Shown here: piece after piece, positions 23,496-31,011 of the stretch
Position numbering within the stretch: the stretch's first letter is position 1
How the letters are laid out: each line of letters begins with the position of its first letter
Assembly (NCBI GenBank): GCA_005880795.1
Contig: VBGP01000130.1
Coordinates: 1 to 54,691, forward strand
Source of the DNA: Chloroflexota bacterium
Lineage (GTDB): Bacteria; Chloroflexota; Dormibacteria; Dormibacterales; Dormibacteraceae
Reading direction: 5' to 3'
DNA length: 54,691 bases
Translations under genes and position numbers: made by a program
Notes under the pieces: model-generated
Databases searched by the model: none
Told to the model about the DNA's origin: nothing
The model's input: the letters and a program-made list of their open reading frames with translations, nothing else

Positions 23496-25856
23496 TCACC
23501 TTCTTACTGCCTCCAGGTATTCAGGGCTGCGTGGATCAGGCATCGGCAAACGCCAGTTCCCCGGCGCCATCCGCCACCGTTCGATCCGCCAGCCGCGCTG
23601 CCCCCCGACCTGGGAGAGTCGCGCGTCGGGATTCACAACCACCGGCGTGCCGACCATCTCGAGCATCGGCAGGTCGGAAAGCGAATCGGCGTAGGCAAAG
23701 CTTTCCGATAGGGCCACGCCATTTCGTTCCGCATACTCCTGGAGAAGCGCGCCGCGCGCCTCGCCGGCGGGCGGCGGCGACTGCAGGTCCCCGGTGAGGC
23801 GGCCGTCCTTGACCAACAGGTGCGCGCAATCGACTTCGACCTCGAGCAGCTCGGCCAGCGGCTCGACCACCACGTCCAGAGCTCCCGTCAGCAAGAGCAC
23901 GCGGTGCCCCGCCCTCTTGTGCTCGCGAATCCGCCGCATGCCTTCGGGATAGATGCGGCGCAGCGTCACAGCATCGAGCGCCTCACGCCCAAGCCGCTTC
24001 ATCACCTCGGGATCGAGCCCTTCGTATTCGCGATAAAAGCTGCGCTGAAACTCGGCCCGCGACCGGCGCTCCAGGAACAGCCAGCGCGGCCCCTTTCGAA
24101 GCATGCTCGCCATGAAGGCAGGCCAGTCCTCCAGAGGCTGCGCACGCAGGCGCATGTACAAGAAGTACTCGACGACATTGGTTTCGACCAGCGTGCCGTC
24201 GACGTCGAACACGGCCAGCACGTCCGCGCGCCCGGACCGGCGCTCGATCGCGGCGCGGACCGAGCTGGACTCGGACTTCTGAGCGGTGCTTCCGGTGGGC
24301 TGCTTGCGCCGCCCCGCTGCGGTCTCCGCGCGAGACATGCGGACGACCGTCGGGAGGTGCACATCCTGGAAGTAGTGGGTCCAGTCGTACAGCGCCGGAT
24401 CAAATGGAAAGGTCTTGCGCTCGGCGGCGGGAACCTTCTCCCACAACGCCATCACGTTGCGAGTGTCGAAGATGCAGTCGACCTCGGTGTAAACACCGTA
24501 GAGCTGGATCAGATTCAGACCGCGGTCAAGGCGGTCTCGTTCCGCATTGAGGTCGTCCGAGATCGCCGTGACGTTCGCACCGAGCGGCAGCCGCTCGACG
24601 ACCCACTGCGCCGCCTCGACGAAGCGGAGCACGGTGCGAGCCTGGGCAGCGAGCTCCCCACGAGTCGGAAACGTCCACTTGGGCGTGCCGATGGCCTGGC
24701 CGAAGCGGTCCCGCAGCGGGTGCTTCGTGAAGTAGGCCTCAGTCTCCTCGGGGACTCGCCGCAGGCGCAGCGGGTTGCGCGTCCCCGACGCGACGTGATA
24801 GATCCGCGGCTTGGCGTCGGGGGGTGGGTTGGCGGCCACGGCCAGCACGGTGTTGACGACATAGTCGGCGGGGATGACGTCAAGCAGCGAGTCCGGCATG
24901 CCCGAGAAATCGCGGAGGACGTTGCGTCCAAAAGCAAGGATGATCGGCTCGGCCATCCGGAATCCCTCGAGCCATCCCGGAAACGGCTCGGCCAGAGCGC
25001 TTTCGATGATCGATGGGCGAACGATCGAAAGCGGGATGTCTCCATGCAGCTCCACCACGGCGTTCTCGGCCATGGCTTTGGTGAACGAGTAGATGTCCGT
25101 GAAGCCCATCGCGTGGGCGTGGGTTCGACCTCGCTCGACAAGACGGTCTTTGACCCAACGTTGGCGCAGGCGCTCCGTCGTCCGCGCCATGGCCGGCGTA
25201 CCGGCCGGCCCCATGCGGGAGCGCGCTTCGGCCCTCAGCTTGTTCAGGATCTCGGGACGCCTCGATTCCTCCTCGACCGGCCCGCGCAAGTTGGACAGAA
25301 CTTCTGCTTCATGCCGCCAGTTGAGTCCCGCGTCGAGGGGCGGCTCCTCACGGACGATGCCGCGCAGCATTCCCCCCACGAACGCGGTCGAGATGTGCAC
25401 GAGGTGCGGACGTGCGCCGCTCGCCGTCAGCGCTCCCACCAGGCGCGCGGCGCCGAGCAGGTTGGTCTGCGCCGAGAGGTCGGCGGGATTGTCGAACTCG
25501 ACCGCAGCAGCCGAATGGATGACGATGTCGCAGGCCCGAATCTGATCTTGCGCCGCCTCGTTGAGGCCCAGGCCCTCGCGACCCAGGTCGATCTCGATGA
25601 CCGCAAGCTTCTCCGCAGCGAGCGCGGCGAAGCGTTCCTCGCCCAGCTCCTCCTTGAGTCGCTTGAACGCCGGGCTCGAAAGCACCTCGCGCTCAAGACG
25701 GTCCGCTGCGGGGCGCCGCGCGCTCGAGCGGATGGCCAGGTTGATGAGCGCGATGTCCGGAATCGAGCGGAGACACTTCTCGACGATCGACTTGCCAAGA
25801 AAGCCGGTGCTGCCGGTGATCAGGATGGTCTTGCCCTTGAGGGCATCGGCGATCAC
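23496..25856 (-). CDS. Fatty acyl-CoA reductase (male-sterility type SDR) fused to HAD-IB phosphatase
   Basis: A 786-residue two-domain protein. Residues 1 to about 480 form an extended SDR of the fatty acyl-CoA reductase type: TGSTGFLG (14-21) for NADPH, IHSAAAVEFD, ISTAFVGG, and the catalytic pair Tyr256/Lys260 in YSFTK, then IVRPSIIES. A linker of low complexity (about 505-545) leads to a HAD-IB domain: DVDGT (551-555), LLTGALD (motif II) and YADSLSDLP (722-730, acidic motif), as in SerB-like phosphatases. The pair suggests reduction of acyl-CoA to alcohol coupled to a dephosphorylation. Similar fusions occur in Actinobacteria. First gene of a ten-gene run; it starts 12 bp downstream of the M23 peptidase stop. 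Confidence 0.87.
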   Translation of the reverse strand: MIADALKGKTILITGSTGFLGKSIVEKCLRSIPDIALINLAIRSSARRPAADRLEREVLSSPAFKRLKEELGEERFAALAAEKLAVIEIDLGREGLGLNEAAQDQIRACDIVIHSAAAVEFDNPADLSAQTNLLGAARLVGALTASGARPHLVHISTAFVGGMLRGIVREEPPLDAGLNWRHEAEVLSNLRGPVEEESRRPEILNKLRAEARSRMGPAGTPAMARTTERLRQRWVKDRLVERGRTHAHAMGFTDIYSFTKAMAENAVVELHGDIPLSIVRPSIIESALAEPFPGWLEGFRMAEPIILAFGRNVLRDFSGMPDSLLDVIPADYVVNTVLAVAANPPPDAKPRIYHVASGTRNPLRLRRVPEETEAYFTKHPLRDRFGQAIGTPKWTFPTRGELAAQARTVLRFVEAAQWVVERLPLGANVTAISDDLNAERDRLDRGLNLIQLYGVYTEVDCIFDTRNVMALWEKVPAAERKTFPFDPALYDWTHYFQDVHLPTVVRMSRAETAAGRRKQPTGSTAQKSESSSVRAAIERRSGRADVLAVFDVDGTLVETNVVEYFLYMRLRAQPLEDWPAFMASMLRKGPRWLFLERRSRAEFQRSFYREYEGLDPEVMKRLGREALDAVTLRRIYPEGMRRIREHKRAGHRVLLLTGALDVVVEPLAELLEVEVDCAHLLVKDGRLTGDLQSPPPAGEARGALLQEYAERNGVALSESFAYADSLSDLPMLEMVGTPVVVNPDARLSQVGGQRGWRIERWRMAPGNWRLPMPDPRSPEYLEAVRR

Positions 25857-25868
25857 GACGGCCTGAGT

Positions 25869-26942
25869 CTAGTTGGTGGCCTCTCCGTGATTCAGATGCG
25901 CGACCTGCACCACCGGCGACCCCGCCGCATCGGTCCAACCGAGGTCCGAGGCCGCGTTGGCCCAAAACCAGTAGCGCTGGCCGGGCTTGCCGTGAAACGT
26001 CACCGAGCCGTTGCCCCGCGTGGTCGTCAACACCCGGCGGACCGAGTCCTGCGTGACGAAATAGACGGTGAAGCTCATGCTGCCGGGGCTGGCCCAGCTG
26101 ACGTCGATCGCCGTCGGGTTGTCAAGCTCCGAGTAGGCGCCGATCGTCACGCTCGGCATCTGGACTGCGGCGTAGCGCGGCGACCCGGTGAGCCAGAGGT
26201 CGCCGATGTCCCGGCTCCACGGGTCGGCGCCAGATCCTGACCAGCCGTACGGATCGACAGGCCCGCCGCCGTTCATGTGGTAAACCCCGAAGTGCAGGTG
26301 CGGGCCGGTGGCGGTCCCGGTCATGCCAGAGATGGCGATGACCTGGCCGCGGCTGACGTACTGCCCCTTGCTGACTTTGATCTGCGACAGGTGGCCGTAG
26401 AAGGTCAACAGGCCGTTGCCGTGGTCGATCTCGATCGTCTGCCCGCTCAGGCACGAGTGACAGTTGGGATCGAGCCAGTTGGCGAGCATCACCCGGCCTG
26501 GCGCGGCCGCGGCGACGGGCTCGTAGTAGAGGCCGTAGTCATACCCGTCGTGGCCGCTGTAATAGAGGTAGTCATGTCCGCCTGGAGTCTGGGCATAACC
26601 CGCGTCGAACGTCGGGTCAGGGCCGCCTACGCTGGCCGAGGCCACGGCGCCGTCATACCGGCAGACCCGCCCGCTGACGTTGTAGTTCGCGCCGCAATGG
26701 TCGAAGATCGAGGTGATGTAGTGGGGACCCATGAAGGGCAGGGTCATGAACGCGCGAGGCGCCGGCCCCGTGCCGATCTCCCCGCTGCCGGTTTCGATCG
26801 GGCCGTACGTCACCTGGCTCGGATAGGCCCAGCGCGAGTATTTGATCGGTTGATGCCCGGGCGGCCGGGCGTACGCGGCCTGCGCCGGGGGCGCGGAAAA
26901 AAGGACACAGCCGAGGGTGAGAATCAGAACAACAGCCCGCAT
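25869..26942 (-). CDS. Secreted M23 family metallopeptidase
   Basis: A 357-residue secreted LytM-type protein. The signal peptide occupies residues 1-22 and ends in PAQA before AYARP. The zinc site is HDGYDYG (about 129-135), with GHLS and HLHFGVY (about 213-219) as the HxH motif, so the peptidase core appears intact. Cysteines at ILDP-N-C-HSC could form a disulfide. A beta-sandwich C-terminal region (about 260-357) resembles a cell-wall or carbohydrate-binding module. It would cut peptidoglycan cross-links. The ATG at 26940-26942 is used; the open frame continues upstream to 27614 inside the divergent oxidoreductase gene and is rejected. Confidence 0.87.
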   Translation of the reverse strand: MRAVVLILTLGCVLFSAPPAQAAYARPPGHQPIKYSRWAYPSQVTYGPIETGSGEIGTGPAPRAFMTLPFMGPHYITSIFDHCGANYNVSGRVCRYDGAVASASVGGPDPTFDAGYAQTPGGHDYLYYSGHDGYDYGLYYEPVAAAAPGRVMLANWLDPNCHSCLSGQTIEIDHGNGLLTFYGHLSQIKVSKGQYVSRGQVIAISGMTGTATGPHLHFGVYHMNGGGPVDPYGWSGSGADPWSRDIGDLWLTGSPRYAAVQMPSVTIGAYSELDNPTAIDVSWASPGSMSFTVYFVTQDSVRRVLTTTRGNGSVTFHGKPGQRYWFWANAASDLGWTDAAGSPVVQVAHLNHGEATN

Positions 26943-27017
26943 AGCCTTTGAAACGAGGATGTTGACGGTAGGTTGCGGTCCCAAACTTCCTGCCCCGGTT
27001 TTGGTTAAGTTTCGCAA

Positions 27018-28067
27018 ATGATGTCCGCTCGGGCAACTGAACGCGCCGTTTTGAGCCAGGGACGGGCGGCGGTGTATGAGGAGCCGATCGGACCGGCCGG
27101 CGTCCGAGTTCGCGAGCGCCCCACCACCGAGCCGGTCCCCGGCGCCGTCGCCGTCGAGATCCGGGCTGCCTCGATCAACCACCTGGACCTTTTCATGGCC
27201 CACGGCGCCCAGAGAATAGACCCGCCTCGCGTCATCGCGGCCGATGGCGCCGGCGTGGTCCGAGCCTCGGCCGATCCGGCCTGGCGGCCGGGCGACGAGG
27301 TGGTGATCTACCCGGTGGTGTGCGATTGGGAATGTGAGTGGTGCCGCAAGGGCCAGAACGTCCGCTGCCCGCGGTTCGGGGTCGTGGGCGAGCACTCTGA
27401 CGGCACAGCCTGTGAGCTGTTCCACATCGATGCCCGCAACCTCTTCCGCAAGCCGAAGAGCCTTTCCTGGAAAGAGGCCGGCGCCTTTCCGCTGACCTTT
27501 CTCACCGCCTGGCGAATGCTGACCACGCGCGCCCGCCTTCGGGCCGGCGAGACCGTCCTGGTCGTGGGGGCGAGCGCGGGCGTCGCCGTCGCAGCGATCC
27601 GGATCGCCAAGCACCTGGGCGCCCGGGTCTTTGCCACGAGTCGCTCAGAGGCCAAGCGCACGCGGGCGGTCGACATCGGAGCCGAGGCTGCCTTCGACTC
27701 GACGGATTTCAGCAAAGCGGTGCGCGCGGCGACAGGCGACGGGGTCGATGTAGTGTTCGAGCACGTGGGTGCGGCGACGATCTCGGAGTCGATGCGCGCG
27801 GTCGTCCAGGGTGGACGCATCGTGACCTGCGGCTCAACCTCCGGCGTGAAAGCGGAGATCATGATGCCGCGCCTGTTCTGGGGCCAGATGGATCTGCTGG
27901 GCTCGACGATGGGCAACGTCGGGGAGTTCAAAGCGGTGCTCGAAGCAATTGACGGGGGATTGCGGCCAGTAGTTGACAGCGTCTATCCGTTGGCCGATGT
28001 GGAGGCCGCGCTGACGCGACTGGACGCGGCCGAGCAATTCGGAAAAGTCGTCCTGTCGGTGTCGTAG
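27018..28067 (+). CDS. Medium-chain oxidoreductase (zinc-type alcohol dehydrogenase-like)
   Basis: A 349-residue MDR protein. The structural-zinc lobe is CDWECEWCRKGQNVRC with four cysteines at about 102-117. The catalytic-zinc cysteine is replaced by asparagine in SINHLDLF, and the GHE motif reads ADGAGVV, so catalytic zinc binding is likely altered or absent. This pattern belongs to a known bacterial group with NHLDLW and GSDGAG. VLVVGASAGVAVAAI (about 178-192) is the coenzyme motif. Start MMSARATE, 75 bp from the divergent M23 gene, the gap presumably carrying both promoters. Substrate unknown. Confidence 0.85.
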   Translation: MMSARATERAVLSQGRAAVYEEPIGPAGVRVRERPTTEPVPGAVAVEIRAASINHLDLFMAHGAQRIDPPRVIAADGAGVVRASADPAWRPGDEVVIYPVVCDWECEWCRKGQNVRCPRFGVVGEHSDGTACELFHIDARNLFRKPKSLSWKEAGAFPLTFLTAWRMLTTRARLRAGETVLVVGASAGVAVAAIRIAKHLGARVFATSRSEAKRTRAVDIGAEAAFDSTDFSKAVRAATGDGVDVVFEHVGAATISESMRAVVQGGRIVTCGSTSGVKAEIMMPRLFWGQMDLLGSTMGNVGEFKAVLEAIDGGLRPVVDSVYPLADVEAALTRLDAAEQFGKVVLSVS

Positions 28068-28078
28068 GTGAAGGTGAG

Positions 28079-28480
28079 ATGAAGGGCTTCAAAGCGTTTC
28101 TGCTGCGTGGCAACGTGGTGGACCTGGCGATCGCTGTGGTCATCGGAGTGGCTTTCGGCGTGGTCATCACCGCATTCGTGAAAGACCTCATCACGCCTCT
28201 CATCGCGGCGCTTGGCGGCCAGCCCGATTTTGCCAGCCTCTACTTCACCATCAACAAGAGCAAGTTCCTGTACGGCGACTTCATCGACGCGCTGCTCGCG
28301 TTTCTGATCATCGCCGCGGTCATCTATTTCTTTGTGGTCGTGCCTTACACGGCGATGCTCGCCCGCTCACGGAAGGAGCCGCCCGCCGACCCCACGACCA
28401 AGAAATGCACCGAGTGCCTGAGCGAGATCCCGAAGGACGCGAGGCGGTGTGCCTTCTGCACGTCGCCGCAGCCGGTCTAG
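28079..28480 (+). CDS. mscL: Large-conductance mechanosensitive channel MscL with C-terminal zinc ribbon
   Basis: A 133-residue MscL. The N-terminal FKAFLLRGNVVDLAIAVVIG (about 4-23) is the signature of TM1, followed by a periplasmic loop and TM2 (about 80-99, LLAFLIIAAVIYFFVVVPY). The usual cytoplasmic bundle is replaced by TKKCTECLSEIPKDARRCAF (about 106-125), a CxxC...CxxC zinc ribbon common in MscL proteins of some Gram-positive and Chloroflexota lineages. The channel opens under membrane tension to release solutes. Twelve bp after the oxidoreductase gene, so probably co-transcribed. Its stop is 13 bp from the convergent DtxR gene. Confidence 0.93.
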   Translation: MKGFKAFLLRGNVVDLAIAVVIGVAFGVVITAFVKDLITPLIAALGGQPDFASLYFTINKSKFLYGDFIDALLAFLIIAAVIYFFVVVPYTAMLARSRKEPPADPTTKKCTECLSEIPKDARRCAFCTSPQPV

Positions 28481-28493
28481 GAACGCCTCACCG

Positions 28494-29195
28494 TTACGCC
28501 TGCGGCGCGCGAACGGCCCAAACCTTGGACGCGGTTTCGTGGCTCAGGGTCACGTCGCGTTCCGCGACCTGCACGCGCAGCGTCTTCCCCATCTCGTCGG
28601 TTTCGAGCACGGTCACCTCGCGGCCCGGCGTCAGATCCCGCTGGTGCAGATAGGCAAGCAGCAGCGGCGCCTCGCGCTCGGCCACCTCGGACACGCGGGT
28701 GACGCTTGCGCGGTCGCCGGCGCTCAGCGAGGAGAGCATCACCTCGTTTGGCGATGCCAGCGAGTGGCCCGGGATGGGGTTGCCGTGCGGGCAGGTGGCC
28801 GGCCGGCCGAGCACGTCGTAGAGGCGCTGCTCGACGACCTCCGAGACAGCGTGCTCCAGGCGCGCGGCCTCCGCATCCGCCGTCACCCAGTCCAGCCCGA
28901 GCCCGTCGGTCAGCCAGCGCTCCATGATCCGGTGCCGGCGAACGATCGACTCGGCGGTGCGCATGCCGCCCGAGGTGAGCTCGATCTCCTTGCGCCCGTT
29001 CATGCGGACGAGGCCGTCGCGAGCCATCCGCCGCAGCCCAACCGCCACCGTGGGCCGGCTCACGCCCAGCCAATCGGCCAGGCGGGCGCTGCGGAGCGAC
29101 TGCTTCTCAGCCCACATGTAGTAGATGGCCTCGAGATACCGGGAGACGACCTCGGAGGGCTCCGGCGTGCCGTTGTTAGACTGATCTAACTGCAT
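28494..29195 (-). CDS. DtxR/MntR family metal-dependent repressor
   Basis: A 233-residue regulator with a winged helix (LRSARLADWLGVSRPTVAVGL, about 35-55), a dimerisation and metal domain (HRIMERWL, ARLEHAVSE) and a C-terminal FeoA/SH3-like domain. Of the DtxR ligands, His79, Glu83, Glu105 and His106 appear conserved, but positions 98 and 102 (His and Cys in DtxR) read Asp and Ala, which suggests altered metal preference, perhaps manganese or zinc. A GTTAGA-N4-TCTAAC palindrome lies in its first codons. The divergent neighbour encodes a ZIP-type metal transporter. The ATG at 29195 is used. Confidence 0.88.
   Translation of the reverse strand: MQLDQSNNGTPEPSEVVSRYLEAIYYMWAEKQSLRSARLADWLGVSRPTVAVGLRRMARDGLVRMNGRKEIELTSGGMRTAESIVRRHRIMERWLTDGLGLDWVTADAEAARLEHAVSEVVEQRLYDVLGRPATCPHGNPIPGHSLASPNEVMLSSLSAGDRASVTRVSEVAEREAPLLLAYLHQRDLTPGREVTVLETDEMGKTLRVQVAERDVTLSHETASKVWAVRAPQA
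29175..29190. promoter_or_regulatory. Candidate DtxR/MntR operator
   Basis: GTTAGA (29175-29180) and TCTAAC (29185-29190) are perfect inverted six-base arms around four bases. TTAG-N6-CTAA is a shape known for DtxR-type boxes. The site lies in codons 2-7 of the DtxR-like gene and about 37 bp before the divergent ZIP gene, so one dimer pair could repress both. Binding is inferred, not shown. Confidence 0.5.
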
Positions 29196-29226
29196 CTTTT
29201 GTGCGTACTAACCCTATAGAACCACT

Positions 29227-30009
29227 ATGAGCCAAGCTGCCGCCGTCGCTCTCGGCGCCATCGCGGGTGGAACCGTGTTTCTCGGCCTCCCGATCGCGCG
29301 GATGCACGGCCTGCCGAAGTCTGTCCAGGGCTTTCTCAACGCCTTCGCCACCGGCATCCTTGTCTTCCTGCTCTGGGACATCCTCACCCACGCCACCGGC
29401 CCGGTCGAGGCGGCGGTCTCGCAGGGGCAGCGCGGCCCGTTCACCGCGATGGCGGTGATCTTCGCGGTCGGAATCGGGGCGGGCCTCCTGGGACTCGTCT
29501 ACTTCAACCGGAGCATCTTCGGCCACCTCAGGCACGGCACCGCGGCGCCCAACCCTCGCTCGCTTACGCTTGCCATCGCCACCGGGCTCGGCCTGCACAA
29601 CCTGTCGGAGGGCCTGGCGATCGGAGAGTCGGCGCACGTGGGCGCCATCGCGTTCACCGGCGTGCTGGCGGTGGGATTTGCGCTGCACAACATCACCGAA
29701 GGATTCGGTATCGCCGCCCCCTTGACCACCGACCCCAACAAGGCCTCCTGGTCCTTTCTCGCCCTCGCCGGCCTGATCGGAGGAGGGCCGACTTTTCTCG
29801 GCACCTGGATTGGATACCTCGCCAGCTCGACGTACTTCTCGATCGCCTTTCTCGCGGTGGCGGCCGGGGCTCTCCTTTACGTGCTGAACGAGCTGTTCCA
29901 CCTGGGCCGAAGGGTGAGCACGCCGACCACATTCGCGTGGGGCCTGCTCATGGGATTCCTCGTCGCGTACGCCACGGACCTGTTCCTGACGATTGTCAGC
30001 GGCGCCTGA
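29227..30009 (+). CDS. ZIP family divalent metal transporter
   Basis: A 260-residue membrane protein with eight predicted helices. HNLSEGLAIGE (helix IV) and HNITEGFGIA (helix V) are the paired ZIP metal-transport motifs that hold the histidine and glutamate ligands. The protein lacks the long histidine-rich loop of eukaryotic ZIPs, which is usual for bacterial members. It should import zinc, manganese or iron. The divergent DtxR-like gene is 31 bp away, and a candidate operator lies in its first codons, so metal-repressed expression is likely. ATG at 29227. Confidence 0.9.
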   Translation: MSQAAAVALGAIAGGTVFLGLPIARMHGLPKSVQGFLNAFATGILVFLLWDILTHATGPVEAAVSQGQRGPFTAMAVIFAVGIGAGLLGLVYFNRSIFGHLRHGTAAPNPRSLTLAIATGLGLHNLSEGLAIGESAHVGAIAFTGVLAVGFALHNITEGFGIAAPLTTDPNKASWSFLALAGLIGGGPTFLGTWIGYLASSTYFSIAFLAVAAGALLYVLNELFHLGRRVSTPTTFAWGLLMGFLVAYATDLFLTIVSGA

Positions 30010-30013
30010 TCGC

Positions 30014-30367
30014 CTACGACGCTACGACGTCGTAGTGGTCACCTTCGGGGTCAAAGTCATGCCAGTCCGGGAAGCGCCACTTGAACAGGCGCTCCTGGAC
30101 CTCGAAGAGGCTGTCCAGGGTTTCCTGAACCTGGCTGGTGTCCCGCAGGGCCTCGCGCACGTGAGCCGGCATCGAGCCCACCACGTTCCGAATCTGCGCC
30201 CGGACCCGCTTCGGCACGGTCTTGACGCCGTCGCGGTTCAACTCCTCGACCCGCCAGAGCAGGCGGTCGCTGGCCGCCAGCATGCGCTGGAAGGCATAGC
30301 GGCGCCGGTTTTCCCGACGCAGCTCCGTCTGATGCTGTTCGATACGGCTGCTCGTGTGATCGATCAT
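30014..30367 (-). CDS. Hypothetical protein (117 aa), charged and helical
   Basis: I do not recognise this 117-residue protein. It is rich in arginine and glutamate and looks mostly alpha-helical: IEQHQTELRRENRRRYAF (about 9-26), AASDRLLWRVEEL, then SMPAHVREALRDTSQVQETL, and an aromatic acidic end KWRFPDWHDFDPEG. No cysteine, signal or membrane segment. A coiled coil in the first half is plausible. It is convergent with the ZIP gene (four bases between stops) and divergent from the Nudix gene. Regular codon use and a clean frame support a real gene, but no role can be given. Confidence 0.65.
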   Translation of the reverse strand: MIDHTSSRIEQHQTELRRENRRRYAFQRMLAASDRLLWRVEELNRDGVKTVPKRVRAQIRNVVGSMPAHVREALRDTSQVQETLDSLFEVQERLFKWRFPDWHDFDPEGDHYDVVAS

Positions 30368-30414
30368 CGCCAGCTACCTTTCCAAGCTTACCGGCTGGAA
30401 GAATCTCAATCAGT

Positions 30415-31011
30415 GTGACCTTCCTCGACCGGATCGAACGCCTGTTCAGGCCGATCGACGGCTGGGGGACCTTCCGGAAGGGCGCCCGCCAGGCGGCGGT
30501 GGTCTTCATTCTCTACCGCCAGGCGGACCGCTGGATGGTGCCGTTTGTGAGGCGCAGGGCGGACCTTAGGGACCACCCCGGACAGGTCGCGCTGCCGGGC
30601 GGAGGCGTCGAGCCCGGCGAGTCGGCGTGGGAAGCCGCCCAGCGCGAGGTGGCGGAGGAGATCGGGGTTCCCACCGGCCGGCTGCAGCCGCTTGGCGCGG
30701 GCGAACCCATCTACGCCGCCGTGACGAACTTCTCGGTCGTGCCCTTCGTCGCCTACCTGCCGGACCCGGTCGAGTCCTTCGTCCATGACGTCCGCGAGCT
30801 CGAGGGCGTGCTCGCCATCCCGCTCGACCGGCTTCTCGACGACAGCGCCTGGCTGCAGTCAGACGAGCCCTGGCGCTTTCGCTACCTCGCGCACGAGGAG
30901 AGCGTGGTGTGGGGCCTGACCGAGCGCATCGTCTACGGCCTGGCGCCCAAGCTCAGGCAAGCGCTGCTGCCCGAAGATCAAAGCTCGGATCGGCCAGCTG
31001 CTGGACGGTGA
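30415..31011 (+). CDS. Nudix hydrolase, CoA pyrophosphatase (NudL) type
   Basis: A 198-residue Nudix enzyme. The Nudix box GX5EX7REUXEEXGU is intact at about 62-84 (PGGGVEPGESAWEAAQ then REVAEEIGV). Just before it, LRDHPGQVALPGG matches the second half of the NuCoA signature of coenzyme A diphosphatases, and the arginine string VRRRADLR completes it. It would cleave CoA or acyl-CoA to phosphopantetheine and adenosine bisphosphate. GTG start at 30415. Its 3' end overlaps the convergent FAD reductase gene by 59 bp, and both ends look genuine. Confidence 0.85.
   Translation: MTFLDRIERLFRPIDGWGTFRKGARQAAVVFILYRQADRWMVPFVRRRADLRDHPGQVALPGGGVEPGESAWEAAQREVAEEIGVPTGRLQPLGAGEPIYAAVTNFSVVPFVAYLPDPVESFVHDVRELEGVLAIPLDRLLDDSAWLQSDEPWRFRYLAHEESVVWGLTERIVYGLAPKLRQALLPEDQSSDRPAAGR

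Noticed and set aside
23820-26240. Long open frame (about 800 codons) on the plus strand opposite the acyl-CoA reductase fusion
   Set aside because: A mirror frame of a real GC-rich gene with skewed third positions; its translation is arginine- and histidine-rich without any domain, whereas the minus-strand product has clear SDR and HAD motifs.
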